Part shown: piece after piece, positions 10,991-23,037 of the stretch
How the letters are laid out: each line of letters begins with the position of its first letter
Position numbering within the stretch: the first letter of the stretch is position 1
Source: Epiperipatus broadwayi
Taxonomy: Eukaryota > Onychophora > Udeonychophora > Euonychophora > Peripatidae
DNA: 64,000 nt
Direction of reading: 5' to 3'
NCBI GenBank assembly: GCA_028023455.1
Contig: JAQFVV010012490.1
Span: 4,528,576 to 4,592,575, forward strand
Translations under genes and position numbers: made by a program
Notes under the pieces: generated by a model
What the model was told of the DNA's origin: nothing
The model's database searches: none
Seen by the model: only the letters and a program-made list of their open reading frames with translations

Positions 10991-11682
10991 GGACATTAAA
11001 CAAGTTAAATTTATTTTTAAAATAGTAGTGTATTTTTATTTAGGATTATGATGCATTATTTTTAAAGTATTCAGAGTGATTTTTATTAACTTAAAATTGG
11101 TAATAAATTAGAAAGTTATAAGTTTGTCCTTTGAAAACAATTTGAGATAACTGTATCAGGAACAGATCATCATCCAAATCTTCAGCAAAAATTATTTATT
11201 TTTTGTGTTAATGCAAAAAGAAAAACTACTTTATTTTTAGCCCAAATTATTTACTTTGCACATAAGTTTTATAAGACAAAGTACTAATTTGAAATAAAAG
11301 AATATTATGGTTATTTTTGAAAATAGTAAAGAAAACACAGAAAAACATTGGCTAATGGTAATCAAGCTTTTTGAAATATAATAAATATAATATTTGAGAA
11401 ATTCCCAATGACAGTCTGAAAATTATTTTCATAACTGCAACAAACTTCAATTTTAAAGAAATAATTTAAAAGCACAAATTTATTCAATGACGTGAAGAGA
11501 TTATATAGTAATGTTTTCTGATCATAATGAAAGTGATTTTCAACCTATAAAATATGGTATTGAAACAGTATATCCCTAACCTCATATATGTTTCACTTAT
11601 TTCCTCTTATAGCTCTATCTATGTCAGTTTTAAACCCTTCATGAGTACATGTATAAAGACACTAACACGGATATGTGTTAAC
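10991..11682. other. AT-rich spacer
   Basis: Nothing recognised; no open frames of note, no clear repeats. Confidence 0.4.
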
Positions 11683-12090
11683 ATATATATATATATATAT
11701 TGTACTGCTAATGAACAGTGTTACATGTCATAATTTTATTTTTTAAAAAAACTAAGATAAAAATAATTTATAAACAGTTTAAAGATTTAGAGAGAGAAAA
11801 AAAGGATTCTTTAAAGAAATAATTAAAAGTTAATAAAGAGAAGTTTCACGTAGAAGTTTGAAGAGTTTTTTTTAAAAAACAAAACAGTTTGCCAAAAGAC
11901 AAAATGCTGCAGTATTCATAAAGTTTTATGAATTAAAGAGTAATTAGAGGGGGGAGAAAATTTAACTTAGTGAATTTAAAAGGAAAACTTAAAAACTAAA
12001 AATTGCTCTCTTATCATTTATTTAAGAATGAGAGATGCGTGTGTTGATTTTAAAAATATGTTAAAATGTATATATATATGTGTGTGTGTG
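11683..12090 (+). mobile_element. TA-flanked element Z, copy 1
   Basis: It starts after a (TA)n tract as TATTGTACTGCTAATG and ends near a TATATATATGTGTGTGTG tract around 12070-12090. It shares ATTCATAAAGTTTTATGA, AAAGAGTAATTAGA and GGGGGAGAAAATTTAACTT, in reverse complement, with 40010-40290, where the same family again abuts a long (TA)n tract. There is no ORF. The TA-to-TTGTAC junction resembles those of the X and Y elements further on. Confidence 0.5.
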
Positions 12091-13730
12091 TATAAAATAT
12101 TGAATAAAAACTAAAATAAAATTTGTAACATAAAAGTTAAGTTAAACTCAAAGATTGCACGACTGATAAACCAAGATGGAATGGGAATTACTAATTAGCA
12201 ATGGCTACAATTAAACAATGGGAATAATTAAAAAAGTTATATCTTATCCTAAATAGATTAATCTGGAAGGAATGTGAACAAATAAAAAATGGGAATTTAA
12301 TTAATAAATTTAATTTAAATGTTAATCAAGCTGAACAATAGGAGGACCACATATAAATAGGGCTTTAAAAAAGCTCATGATCCTCATATTTTTTTTAGCA
12401 GTGTTATTCCAGTCTGTGCAAATAAATTTATTTTTTGTTAACACCAAGAAGACATGCATTGCTAATTAGAGTCAAGGTATGCTGCTGTACTCCAGTCTCT
12501 GACTGCCCTAGAATATCTGAAGGTCTTTAATTAGTTGCAATGAATATCTAACAACCTGAGCCATTTGAACATTTGTCTGCTGGACTGAAATGCAGCAAGG
12601 AACCACATTCATCATCAATCCAAATTCCAACCAGTTGGTACAACATGCATCACAAGGAGAAAGAAGCAGCTGTCTATCCAGAGGAATGCGTATCTAAAAA
12701 ACCTATATGCAATATTAATTATTCTTTATTCCCATTCCTATTATGTCAGTAATTTATTATAGTTGCCATTGCATTCTTTGAGATATCCAGAGTCAACAGA
12801 AATGAACTCTATAACCAGCATAAAATGAACTATTTATGTGCAGGTTAATATAATAAACCTATAGTCCTAGAACTTGTCAAAGCATATAAACCAACAGTTT
12901 ATATGACAGAATGTGTGTGCGTGGTATACAATATTTTAATGCTTATGTTTATTTAATGTTTATGTTTATTATAATGTGTGTGTGCCTGGGATATTATGTA
13001 ATTATTATTTTATTCAAGTAAGGGATGAGATAGTTCTCTAATTAATTGTAAAGTATTTAAAATAAATTATTTTTGGAAATTAGTATTTGTTGGTCAATTC
13101 TTTTACTAATACACTAATTAAAGCAGTTTATTATATTACTTTTTCGATTGAGCTAGTTAGGATATTCAGGTGCTGAACTAATAGCTGTCATTCAAGGCAT
13201 GTTAACGACTTCTTGTAGTTAGCTGACACCTGAAGTTTACTTCAAAACAAATAAAGTGCTTTGAATGATAGGGTTTGAATTTAGCAGCAGGAGAAGTTGT
13301 GTAGCTCGGAAATGTGACTATAATTATACCTTGTATAATTTTGGTCGAGCTATAGGTACCCTCAGGGTATTATGCTTCTCTGCATGAGGGGCTGGTGTGA
13401 TGCAATACTGAAATTGCAACTGGAGTAGATTGAATTTATAATAAATAATGTTGTAATGTTGTATATAAAAGAAGCCAACCGTTTGTTTTACAATTTTTTT
13501 TTATTAAAGAGTAAAAACATTTTATTCTATATTTTTTTAAATTCTATCCAATTCCCACCTGGTTCTATATATGTAGATAAATGTCTGTAATATCTTAGAT
13601 ATAGCTGTATTACAGCAGGTATTTTATTTTAAAAATAATATATTTTGAATTGTAAATTTTATTTCATTAAAAGAATCAATTATCATCTTATACATTAAAA
13701 TTGCATGTATATATGGGTAGCCCACGTACT
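12091..13730. other. Unassigned stretch with promoter-like patches
   Basis: No gene is supported. Two patches carry TATA-like sequences: TATAAATAGGGC at about 12353, followed by an AATAAA at about 12420, and TATATAAAAGAAGCC at about 13462. They could be remnants of LTRs or other retroelement promoters, but paired repeats were not found. A short direct repeat (AATGTGTGTGTG..) occurs at 12909 and 12975, and 12450-12700 is less AT-rich without a usable frame. Confidence 0.35.
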
Positions 13731-13735
13731 ACCAT

Positions 13736-13952
13736 GATACATATATAGCACAATATTATTTGATTATTTCTTTTAATTTCTAGTTTTAACTTAAAATTAT
13801 TGTAAACAAGAATCATGCCATATGCATCTGTGTTGGTTTAGTGCGATACATATATAATGTAATATTATTTGATTATTTCTTGTAATTTCTAGTTTTGACT
13901 TAAAATTATTGTAAACAAGAATTTATGCCATACTCACCTGTGTTGGTTTGGC
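13736..13952. repeat. Two-copy ~109-bp tandem duplication
   Basis: The segment starting GATACATATATA at 13736 is repeated from 13845, with the same continuation (ATTATTTGATTATTTCTT, TAATTTCTAGTTTT, ACTTAAAATTATTGTAAACA, TGTGTTGGTTT). The copies differ at a minority of positions. Non-coding. Confidence 0.7.
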
Positions 13953-16900
13953 ATGAGATAGAAGTCTAAAATCTTAATTTTGGAAATAATATTTTCTCAA
14001 AATATATTTTCTTATAAAGAAGATCTATTCAACTAGAACTATTGTTAGGTCTTAAGGGATTAGAAGTGATAAAATTAGTTTAAAACATTCTGTCGGAAAA
14101 CTGAAATAAAGGTTTGAGTAGTTTTAACAAATACAATATAAAATCTTAAAGAGATGCTAATGGATTGACTTGCAGAAAAATTATCTTGTCATCAAAATTA
14201 TAGTCTGATCTTGGGCTCATAAAAAGGCCATATTTTATTATTACATATCTTACTCTGTAAAATTTTAAAGAAGCATTGCCACTACACTCCATACCATTTT
14301 AATTTTCGATATGACAGAATAGGAGGGCGAGATTTGCTGTTTCCTTGCTGGAAAATGATGATCTCTAGTCCCATCATATGTGCTAACTGGCACATCATCA
14401 TTGTGGAGGTGGGAGATGTTCTTACCGACAAGTCTTCCACAAGAAGACAACAACTAAGGCAAGCTGCCTATCCAGAGATGCAGAGTTTTTTTTTACATCT
14501 ACCATCTAATGTGCTTCAAGAATAAGCTGCAAGAAGTTAGGTAACAGTCTCCAGAACACCACAGAAAGCTAAATGAACTTTAAACCTAATCTATTTAAAG
14601 CTAGCTTATAATGTAAAAATGAACATTCAGAATCTAACTTTTTAAACTCTCTTCTAAAGTAATATATAAAACTTGTATAAATGTTACCCAAGACTACATC
14701 TATAAATTTTAATTTTATCTATTCTAAAATATAATAACTGTAAACATTTGTTATTTAAATCCATTATTACTGTAGTTATGCCTATATATTCTCTTTTATT
14801 TCATTTAAATTTATCTTCTTATATGTTATGACATGCCAAATATCTCAAAACAGTGAGTGTTTAATTTTGATAAACATTCAGTGAAGATATGATAATTGAT
14901 GTCTTAATTTTAATAAGTTTTAATAATGTTGGTGTAGCTCCTTAGCACACTGTTTTGAAATCCTATTATGTTGAAATAATAACTGATTGCTCTGCATTCA
15001 TTATTATAACTTTGATTTAGTTTTATATTATTTAGTATCTACTATGGTTTGTACATTTAGAGTTATACGTTGTAACTTTAGAGATCCATTTAGCCAAAAT
15101 GATAACTAACCTTAGAGATAATATTAAAGTGCATTTGTTAATGTATTCTAATTACCATTTAAATATACTTTCTCCTCCCTAGCAAAATCCAACTTGAAAT
15201 GCAGATTGAGTATCTATTAAACTAGATCATTAATTTAGTTTTTAGTCCCTTAATTATTGCATGATTATGATGCTTATTTTAAGAACTGGGTTCTATTAGT
15301 TATGCAGATAGAAGCTGTTTTTAGTCACATTTAATTTTATTATACATATTTGTTTTTTACTTTATGCATTGCGAGTGTGTTCTTACAAAGTACATTTTGA
15401 ACATAATGTGTTGCTATAGCTTTTAATGGGCTCATGGTGGAGGCTGTCTCCATATCTTAGTTCTGGTAAGACTCTTTTATAGAATTGGAGCACAAAGATT
15501 GACACCCCATTTATTAAGCCTACCCAAGTTTTACAAACCCAGAATGTTTGTATTTTAATGATAGTAAGCCGTTTGGTCTTAGGGTACTGCATATTTTGAT
15601 ATGGAATCACATGAATGACTACCCACTTGCTCTGCAACCTGTTCTTAATAATTAGGTCTATGCCATAACAATATGTGTTGATATAAAGTAACCAGTTCTT
15701 GTTAAATAATTATTCAGCATTAGTCTGAAATTAATGAACCCTTGATTACTAGACTAAACCTGCATCATTCTTGAGCTTAATTATATGCTTATAACCTACG
15801 GTATATATGTAAACAGTGACCATATTAGCACTGTAATTGTTAATGTCTTTGACTAGTGTAGTAATTTGTAAGTTTGCAAATCATAACATAAGGATAGGAA
15901 TTTCGCATATTAACTGATATAGACATAATTTCTTAACTGCACACACACACATCTATTTATTGCATTGTGATGAGCTACACTGTAACTTAATTTAGTCTCA
16001 TCTCACTGTGTAATACCTGTGTGCATTTGATTTCACATATTTAATATTGTATAATTATTATTTCAATTTTATTGTTAATTTTGTTTATTAATAAGTATTT
16101 AAACTTATCTCATTTTCATTTTGTTGCTGATGATCCAATTCCAATTCATTTATTATATTTAATATTTTATATGCACTATAGTTTTAAGTGTTAATTTTAA
16201 CCTTAAATTAGTGTGTATTAGCCCATTTTAACTTTAGTTAGTCATTATTTAATTAATCTTTGGGTCTCATGTCTCCTCCTGTTCAGAGCTGGCTTGCAGA
16301 TTAAATTAAGGTCCAAGTGGAAGCTCAGAAATGTACTTCATAGGGTGTTAAACCATAGAGCACTTGTAAATAGGTTGAAGCTTGTTTGGACCTGGGATCT
16401 CACCATCCCATTTCGATCAGCTTTAAGATATTTTGCCTGCATTCTAGGTTTTGTTACATGAAGGTATAAATCTGACTGTTACAGTATTATAGTAATTTAT
16501 TTAGAAGTCAGATATTATTTTCTATGACATTTCTAATATTAAATTTATTGTTGTTAGCTTTGTGAAGACATCTCAAATGTCATTTTTTAAAATCATGTAT
16601 ACTTATATGCAAAGCCATCAAATTTGGAATATCTTAAGGTTTCAATAAATCTGATTTTAGTGGCATAATATATTTTTTTATCTTTTGTAAAGAAGTCTTT
16701 TCTTTAAAATTTATAGATCCACTGAGGGTCATATTGTGGTTGAATGGAAAATTCTTTCATTAAGTGATATATATGTTAATTATATTTCTGAGGGCTTCAA
16801 CTTGGTAGTATCTGACAAAATAATTTATAAATTATTTAAATTTAGTTTTGAAATATTCTTTATTATTATTAAAGCATCTGTAATTGGTCTAAGGGATTCA

Positions 16901-18180
16901 TGCTCATCAATACTTATAATTTTATAATTAAATCAGAGATTAGAAAAGTCATTTATGTTATCTCATTTATTTGTTATATAATATTTAACTGTTTCTTTTT
17001 TTGTATATTATCTATATCAGAGGAAGATTTCCATCTCTTTAAATATGATTAGTCCAGCCATTTTGTTATCATAAGACTAACTGACAAATGCTATCTATAT
17101 TAAAAGACTAACATTTCAGCAAAAACTAATAGTTAATTTAATAGAAGAAAAATATTTAAAAATGAAATAACTGCTTTTATAAAAGGAATGTTTTATTATT
17201 TGATATATCTACTTTTTCCCTTCTAGATTACCAGTGTTTTTCTGATAAGATAATCGTCTTCAGAATGTTTATAATATTTTGAGCAATCTGTAAAGTTTTT
17301 AGTAACTTTTGACTTGAATGGTCAAATATTTTGATAACTTCTTAGAGAGAAAAACATATTGGTACTGAAATACAATAGAAGCTCCATTGTCATTGTGCTT
17401 TATTTAATATATTTAAAGATAAAGTATTTCATTATAATAAAGCAACTATTTTAATTAAGATTTTTTGAGGATGATATTCTGTCAAATTTATTGTATGGAA
17501 ATAAGATGTGGACACAAGCACTGAAAAAAATATTAATTAAGAATGTTTCTATAATATTTTGAAAGATAATGGCAATCTATAATATAAATTATGTTTTTCA
17601 GTTTTTTGGAATGTAATGATATTGAATATAGACTTGTAAAGATACTGAGCATATAACAGATTTTTTAAAAATGTCTTTAATAATGATGAATTTAAGCATG
17701 GCTTTCATGGAATAGCAGAACACATTTATGCTAGAAAGATTATTACATAATTATTGCTTTCATTGGCTTAGAATGAAAATAAACAGATAGAGAATTAGTA
17801 AAAATGTTGGTGCAGACAGTTGTTGCGGGTTCGCCTCCTGGCCGAAACTATGACATATGGGGAAAAAGAGAAATGTTTACTGTAGAGGATATTTAAAAAT
17901 AGCCTTATAAGATGTCAAGTAAACAAATTAAAGAACCAGTTTGTAATATAGGTGGGTGTATTTGTGGTTTGTGAATTGATTTGTATAGTATTGCAAAACT
18001 GATTATTAACTTTTTGTTTATTATTATCTCTCTTTTTCTCAAGAAGAAAGTCTAATGAATGAATAAAATTGTACATCATAATTAAAAAAAAGAACTTTTG
18101 GTTTATTAATTTATATTACTAATTTCAACACCACATAAATAACTTTTACTACTGCTTGAATAAGTAACACTGGGGATTGT
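13953..18180. other. Long non-coding stretch, nothing recognised
   Basis: Over four kilobases of AT-rich sequence with only short chance frames. Less AT-rich islands at 14260-14560, 15370-15660 and 16255-16450 have no frame with family motifs. A tRNA B-box-like GGTTCGCCTCC at 17828 lacks an A box. A (CA)n run lies near 15946-15952. This may be intron of an unseen host gene. Confidence 0.35.
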
Positions 18181-18358
18181 AATCATATCCCAGATCACTC
18201 TCATTCCAAATATGTTACTCAGAATTATTTTGCATGCAGACTAATAAATGAAAAGTAAAATTGTATTTGCAAGATTATTAAAATGATTCTTTATGAGTCT
18301 GCCTGCAAAATAATTTTGAGTAACATATTTGGCATGAGTATGTTCTGGGATATGATTA
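18181..18358. mobile_element. Hairpin MITE-like element
   Basis: Arms of about 62 bp are inverted copies: AATCATATCCCAGATCACTC and AAATATGTTACTCAGAATTA on the left, with matching reverse complements ending CTGGGATATGATT on the right. A ~50-bp AT-rich loop separates them. There is no ORF. The palindrome ends close to AAT/ATT, and no longer target duplication is visible. Confidence 0.65.
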
Positions 18359-19969
18359 ATATATATATATTAATTTTTATAATTTTTCATATTCTGCTAT
18401 AAATGTTTACCACTTCCATGTTTTAATAATATCCAAAGACTTTTATACTTAACACAACAGAGGCATACAATGAGATTAGGGAGAGGGAAACAGTTTGCCC
18501 TTCTTTATACTTCGACATTTATTTTTAAAATAATATTTAAAAATTTAACAACTTTTTTTTGTTCTATAAAATCTTTGATTACTTTTATTACAAATATTTT
18601 CTTTATGTTGCTATCTATTTATTGATTATGCTAATATGTCTAATACATATTGGTTAACACTTGTTAATTAAATATGTCATTTGTAGATCATATACTCTAC
18701 TAAAATCATTTTTTTATATATTATTAATAGCTTTATTAATAAAAAATATAAATAAAAAAATCAAAAAATAATATATATTAGTTTAAAATTAATAAAGTCA
18801 TGCATATATGTATATAATTATTAAGAAAATTAAATAATAGATATAATTCAAACTAAATTAACATACAAAATAAAGAGAAGTATAAAAATATAAATACCAG
18901 TTATATAGAACACACTAAAAACAAGTAAATTATATTAAAACAATGTTTAAAAAACAAAATTTAAACTTTATTATATATATATTGTACCATGTCCAGTCAA
19001 TTTAGGCTTTATACATTATAAATTACTAATGTATTTGTTAATCAAGTTACATCTGTATTTGTTCATTCTTGATATTAGAAAGCTTCACAGAACATAACTA
19101 CATTTCCAGATTAACTCATCGAATTCATTATCAGTTTCTTTTGGTTTTTTATCCAATGGCTCACAGCACCAGTTTTTAATTTATTTAGTTGGTGCCAGGG
19201 TTATATAACCCATAGGCTCAGGACAATTAAAAATGTAACTGTTTCAAATAAATTTTGGGAGGCAACTTTTTTTTATTTTATAGTCATTCCCGGGGTTATA
19301 ACTCATAAAGTTGTATTGGCATTCAAAAACAGATATTCTTAAATTAGTTAGTTGGCATAACTGAATCATTAAAATAAAATAGATATACCATGAACAGATT
19401 ATATTATGAAAAACGATTTGTTAAAACTACATATTGTATCTATAAGATTTGCACATTCACACAACAAAATCCAGTTTTGGCAAATTATCCCAAAGTTGAT
19501 CTAGATGAGGGGTTGAGACCCCAAATCAGATCACATCTCAGTTTCTTCATCAATGCTCCATGATTTACTACCCTATGGATGACAGATAGGATGTTACACT
19601 CAGTCTTTTTTGATTTGCGAGCTGGCAGTAGCAAAGGGTGGAGTATGAGATGCAGGGAATTATGAATAAGTTATTAATAAATTAACTGAACACACACACA
19701 CATGGCTGACTAGATAATACATACATTAATAATAGTAAATTATAATATATTTGGATAAGATTTAGGAACAAGTTGCAAATAACACAATCAACATTTATGT
19801 TTTAAAATATTTAATTATTAAAATATAAAAGTTAATTGATATAATGGAAGTGCATGGGGATTTACACTCACAGGTGTTTTACCATGATGAGCTGTATTAG
19901 ATACAGGGTCTCATCTTTAGGCATTTTAAATTATTTAATTTCTAAATTATTATAAATTAATATTATCTA
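18359..19969. other. AT-rich spacer with a TA-tract junction
   Basis: No gene is seen. At 18968-18990 a (TA)n tract runs into TTGTACCATGTCC, the same kind of junction as at the X, Y and Z elements, so another TA-embedded element may start here; its other end was not found. A CACACACACACA run lies at 19691-19702. Confidence 0.35.
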
Positions 19970-20215
19970 CTGTATTTTATATTGGACTATTTCCATCATC
20001 TAATATGTGTGTTGAATGTCTTTAGAAAAGTTTAATTTTTTTATTTAAATATTCCAAATGCATTCATCTGTTAGTGATATCACAGCAAATAGGTTAGTAT
20101 ATGCACCAACTGTTAATAATATCACAGCAAACAACTGTTAGTAATATCACAGCAAACAGGTTAGTATATGCACTAACTGTTAGTAATATCATAGCAAATA
20201 GGTTAGTATATGCAC
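19970..20215 (+). repeat. Left 246-bp terminal inverted repeat of PLE-1
   Basis: It starts CTGTATTTTATATTGG and ends TTAGTATATGCAC. It contains four tandem blocks based on AACTGTTAGTAATATCACAG followed by CAAACAGGTTAGTATATGCAC, in the pattern long, short, long, long (about 42, 25, 42 and 41 bp). The copy at 23843-24088 has the same length and block pattern in reverse complement. The outer flanks carry a possible 3-bp CTA duplication. Confidence 0.8.
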
Positions 20216-20256
20216 GTTTTGAGAGGTATTTTTCTCCCCTCTTCTTCAGGTGTTGC
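20216..20256 (-). ncRNA. Degenerate hammerhead-like motif, PLE-1 tail
   Basis: On the minus strand, ACACCTGAAGA begins a core like CUGANGA. AGAGG and CCTCT then form a 5-bp stem II, followed by CAAAAC where GAAAC would be expected, and CGTGC. The G12 position is changed to A and the base after the GU is G, so self-cleavage is not expected. Penelope-like elements are known to carry hammerhead motifs in their terminal repeats, and the place just before the 246-bp end fits that. Confidence 0.4.
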
Positions 20257-20360
20257 TGGCCTGGCCAGTGAAAGTACTAGCATGGGATTCGAACCTGAAT
20301 TCTTAGATTCTTGATTATTGTATTTTAAGGTAACGCTCTAACGAACTGAGCCATCCTGCC
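20257..20360 (-). mobile_element. tRNA-derived SINE-like head
   Basis: Read on the minus strand, GGCAGGATGGCTCAG continues into a perfect 4-bp D arm (GCTC/GAGC) with the A-box form TGGCTCAGTTCGTTAGAG. About 45 bp later comes the B box GGTTCGAATCC (complement at 20284-20296). The 3' strand does not pair with the GGCAGGA 5' strand, so this is a tRNA-derived repeat and not a working tRNA. It is followed at once by CACTGGCCAGGCCAG and the hammerhead-like PLE tail. It lies between the endonuclease frame and the terminus of PLE-1. It may be a SINE inserted there, or a SINE that shares the PLE tail. Confidence 0.65.
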
Positions 20361-20444
20361 AAAAGCAAGAGTATGTAGTAAATTCATATATTTATCTATG
20401 AGGTTTCTCCCGATTTCTCCACTTTTTCCTCAGAACAAAGTTGA

Positions 20445-20742
20445 TTAGTGGTTTCTATACATTATGTATAGTCACACTAGGTTGGCTTATGAGATTTTTT
20501 GCCATTGTTAGGTGCGCAGCTTTTTTAAATTTTCATCTTTGTGCCTTTTCTTCTTTATCCAATATTTTTGTATTTTCCCAATTGAACGCATGTTCATTGG
20601 TACATACATGGTCTGCTACCTTAGACATATCTGTTTTCTCTCTTCTAATCATCTGTTTATGTTCTTGCAAGTGCTTTTGAATGGGACGGCTGGTCTCACT
20701 AATATATGTTCTTACACATTCACATGGTATTTCATAGATGCA
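20445..20742 (-). pseudogene. GIY-YIG endonuclease domain of PLE-1
   Basis: The minus-strand frame begins CIYEIPCECVRTYISETSRP and continues IQKHLQEHKQMIRR, VADHVCTNEHAFNWE and NTKILDKEEKAQR. This is the PLE endonuclease pattern: VYKIPC-C---YIGET-R, then L--R--EH-, then IA-H-----H-I-W. The Gly of the YIG-equivalent is Ser, and the following Arg pair is partly lost. A TGA follows KAQR at about 20555, though a similar basic frame resumes after it. The domain would nick the target DNA for PLE integration. Inactive. Confidence 0.75.
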
Positions 20743-20877
20743 GTTTTTCTTTTCAGCATTTCAAGTTTAGGCTTTGTAGATGTTAGAATTCCTCATAGTG
20801 TCATATGGCTCTGGAAAGCTGTTCTGATGTTATACTGATTGCAGATTTTTCTTAATTTGTCTATTATTTTTGGAATA

Positions 20878-21723
20878 CACCTGGGTCTCATTTTACGCGA
20901 TAGATAGGTTCCTCAGAAAACACGCGCAAACGAAATCGCGCAAAAATAGACATAACTTACATTGAAAAGGGGGGGATGCAGTCTGTGATTTTTCAAAATT
21001 CACATAAAAGCAAAGCACCAAAGTAAAATTACTTTAAAATTCGCGCAAAAAAAAAATAAGGAAATAAAATATGACTAATAAAAAATTTCAAATTTGAAAA
21101 AAAAAGATACAAGACAAACTTTTTTTAACTATATCTAATTTTATTCAAAATAATATATTTTTATGCATAATTTACAGTACAGTAATTTATACACATTTTA
21201 ATTATTATGATTTTCTGGTGACAATGTAATTAATCTTTGAGACGATGATTTTATTAATTGTTTACGAAGCTCACGATATTCAGACATACAACCATTTAGC
21301 TCTTGTTGGAATTTAAGAGCACGTTAATGATTAGTGTCATTAATAAGAAAATAATAATTGATTACATTCTTTTTTAAAAAGCAAAAACAGAATGTGATTT
21401 AAAATGCAAAATTAACACGCACAATGTTTTAACAAATTTACATTATAATCTTGTAAAATTTAATGTGTGTATGCATAAAATGTGGAAATCATGATTTTAA
21501 TTTCATTATTGCATAAAATCTTACTATTATAAAGCACTGAAAATATTGAAATTATTAAGATGAAAGTCGAATTCCAATAATGTGCTATTACTTTCAATAT
21601 GACGTGTGTGAAATTTATTATTTAAAGTAATAGCGCATTATCGGAAGGCGACTTCCGGTGAAACACGAATTGCATAACTTCAAAATCGTGTTAAATAAGT
21701 CCATGTAAAAAGAGACCCAGGTG
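20878..21723. mobile_element. pogo/Tigger-like TIR element, copy 1
   Basis: The 846-bp element opens with CACCTGGGTCTCATTTTACG and closes with AAAAGAGACCCAGGTG, flanked on both sides by TA. It interrupts PLE-1 between its RT and endonuclease parts. Subterminal CpG-containing motifs (TTTACGCGATAG, AACACGCGCAAACG, AAATCGCGCAAAA) recall the repeated CENP-B-like sites of pogo/Tigger elements, and TA duplication is usual for Tc1/mariner/pogo. No transposase is encoded, so the copy is non-autonomous. A second copy in opposite orientation lies at 30797-31702. The superfamily call is inference. Confidence 0.75.
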
Positions 21724-21724
21724 T

Positions 21725-21842
21725 ATATGGGTACATTACAGTACCAATAATTGTCTTTTCTTTTGATGGTTCTTTTTGTTGTCTATTTAATGCTTTCTTA
21801 ATAACAGCTGATGGATAACCATTTTTCATAAGAGTTTGTTAT
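21725..21842 (-). pseudogene. PLE-1 connection region between RT and EN
   Basis: The minus frame reads QTLMKNGYPSAVIKKALNRQ and continues to GTVMYPY, the usual PLE block after the RT thumb (NGYP, then a VT/PY motif). It joins in frame to the RT-side frame ending KKRKDLLE at about 23038 if the intervening array and one copy of its 14-bp duplication are removed. It is cut at the other side by the TIR element at 21723. Confidence 0.65.
21827..21840. repeat. Left 14-bp target-site duplication of the array
   Basis: CATAAGAGTTTGTT, repeated exactly at 23024-23037 on the far side of the array. In PLE-1 it encodes part of the QTLM segment. Confidence 0.8.
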
Positions 21843-23023
21843 ACATTAAAGATCAGCCTGTCAAGCTATTGTGCATGCGCTTTTTACGAGTGTTAATAAT
21901 AAATGAATACTTTGACTCCCAACACAAGATATAGTATTTAGGAAAGAATAAAATGAATCCATTTATTCTATCCAACCTAAATGCTTATATATGGGCAAAT
22001 CTTAAGTACTGGAAGTGAAAGTGTGTGGATAGACCACTCACTTTAAATTACTGTTTACGATTCTGAATGAATGACATCGGCGATATTATCTAGAATTTAC
22101 TAAACGTCATTCTCAAATGAAACTTAAACATATGTAAATAAGCATTTATTTTATATAGCGCATGTTTATAAATTGTAATACATTAAAGATCAGCCTGTCA
22201 AGCTATTGTGCATGCACTTTTTATGAGTGTTAATAATAAATGAATACTTTGACCCCCAACACAAGATATAGTATTTAGGAAAGAATAAAATGAATCCACT
22301 TATTCTATCCAACCCAAATGCTTATATATGGGCAAATCTTAAGTACTGGAAGTGAAAGCATGAGGATAGACCACTCACTTTAAATTACTGTTTACGATGT
22401 CTGAATGAATGATGTCAGCGAAATTATCTAGAATTTACTAAACGTCATTCTCAAATGAAACTTAAACATATGTAAATAAGCATTTATTTTATATAGCGCA
22501 TGTTTATAAATTGTAATACATTAAAGATCAGCCTGTCAAGCTATTGTGCATGTGCTTTTTACGAGTGTTAATAATAAATGAATACTTTGACTCCCAACAC
22601 AAGATATAGTATTTAGGAAAGAATAAAATGAATCATTTATTCTATCCAACCCAAATGCTTATATATGGGAAAATCTTAAGTACTGGAAATGAAAGCGTGA
22701 GGATAGACCACTCACTTTAAATTACTGTTTACAATAATTTCGCCGATGTCATTCATTCAGATATTGTAAACAGTAATTTAAAGTGAGTGGTCTATCCTCA
22801 CTCTTTCACTTCCTGTACTTAAGATTTGCCCATATATAAGCATTTGGGTTGGATAGAATAAGTGAATTCATTTTCTTTCCTAAATACGATATCTTGTGTT
22901 GGGAGTCAAAGTATTCATTTATTATTAACACTCGTAAAAAGCGCATGCACAATAGCTTGACAGGCTGATCTTTAATGTATTACAATTTATAAACATGCGC
23001 TATATAAAATAAATTCTTATTTA
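21841..23023. repeat. 337-bp-unit tandem array with inverted last unit
   Basis: Units start at 21841, 22178 and 22516 (ATACATTAAAGATCAGCC), spaced 337-338 bp. The third breaks off near 22737 and is joined to an inverted partial unit running to 23023. The whole array is flanked by CATAAGAGTTTGTT at 21827-21840 and 23024-23037, a 14-bp target-site duplication within the PLE-1 coding frame. No ORF is present. The family is not recognised. The architecture resembles retrozymes and PLE insertions, but no convincing hammerhead fold is found in the unit. Confidence 0.8.
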
Positions 23024-23037
23024 CATAAGAGTTTGTT

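Noticed and set aside
12340-12445. LTR with TATAAATAG and AATAAA
   Set aside because: No matching second LTR or internal region was found, and such strings are frequent by chance in AT-rich DNA.
17817-17862. tRNA gene or SINE at a GGTTCGCCTCC B box
   Set aside because: No A box, D arm or acceptor stem is found at the proper distance upstream; a lone B-box-like string is not enough.
20441-20838. Plus-strand hydrophobic proteins over the endonuclease region
   Set aside because: They are antisense shadows of the minus-strand GIY-YIG domain.
22370-22450. Hammerhead ribozyme in the 337-bp unit
   Set aside because: CTGAATGA has an extra base relative to CUGANGA, the would-be stem II does not pair across the copies, and the GAAA-TTATC part gives only a 2-bp stem III. 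Pieces are suggestive but no consistent fold exists.
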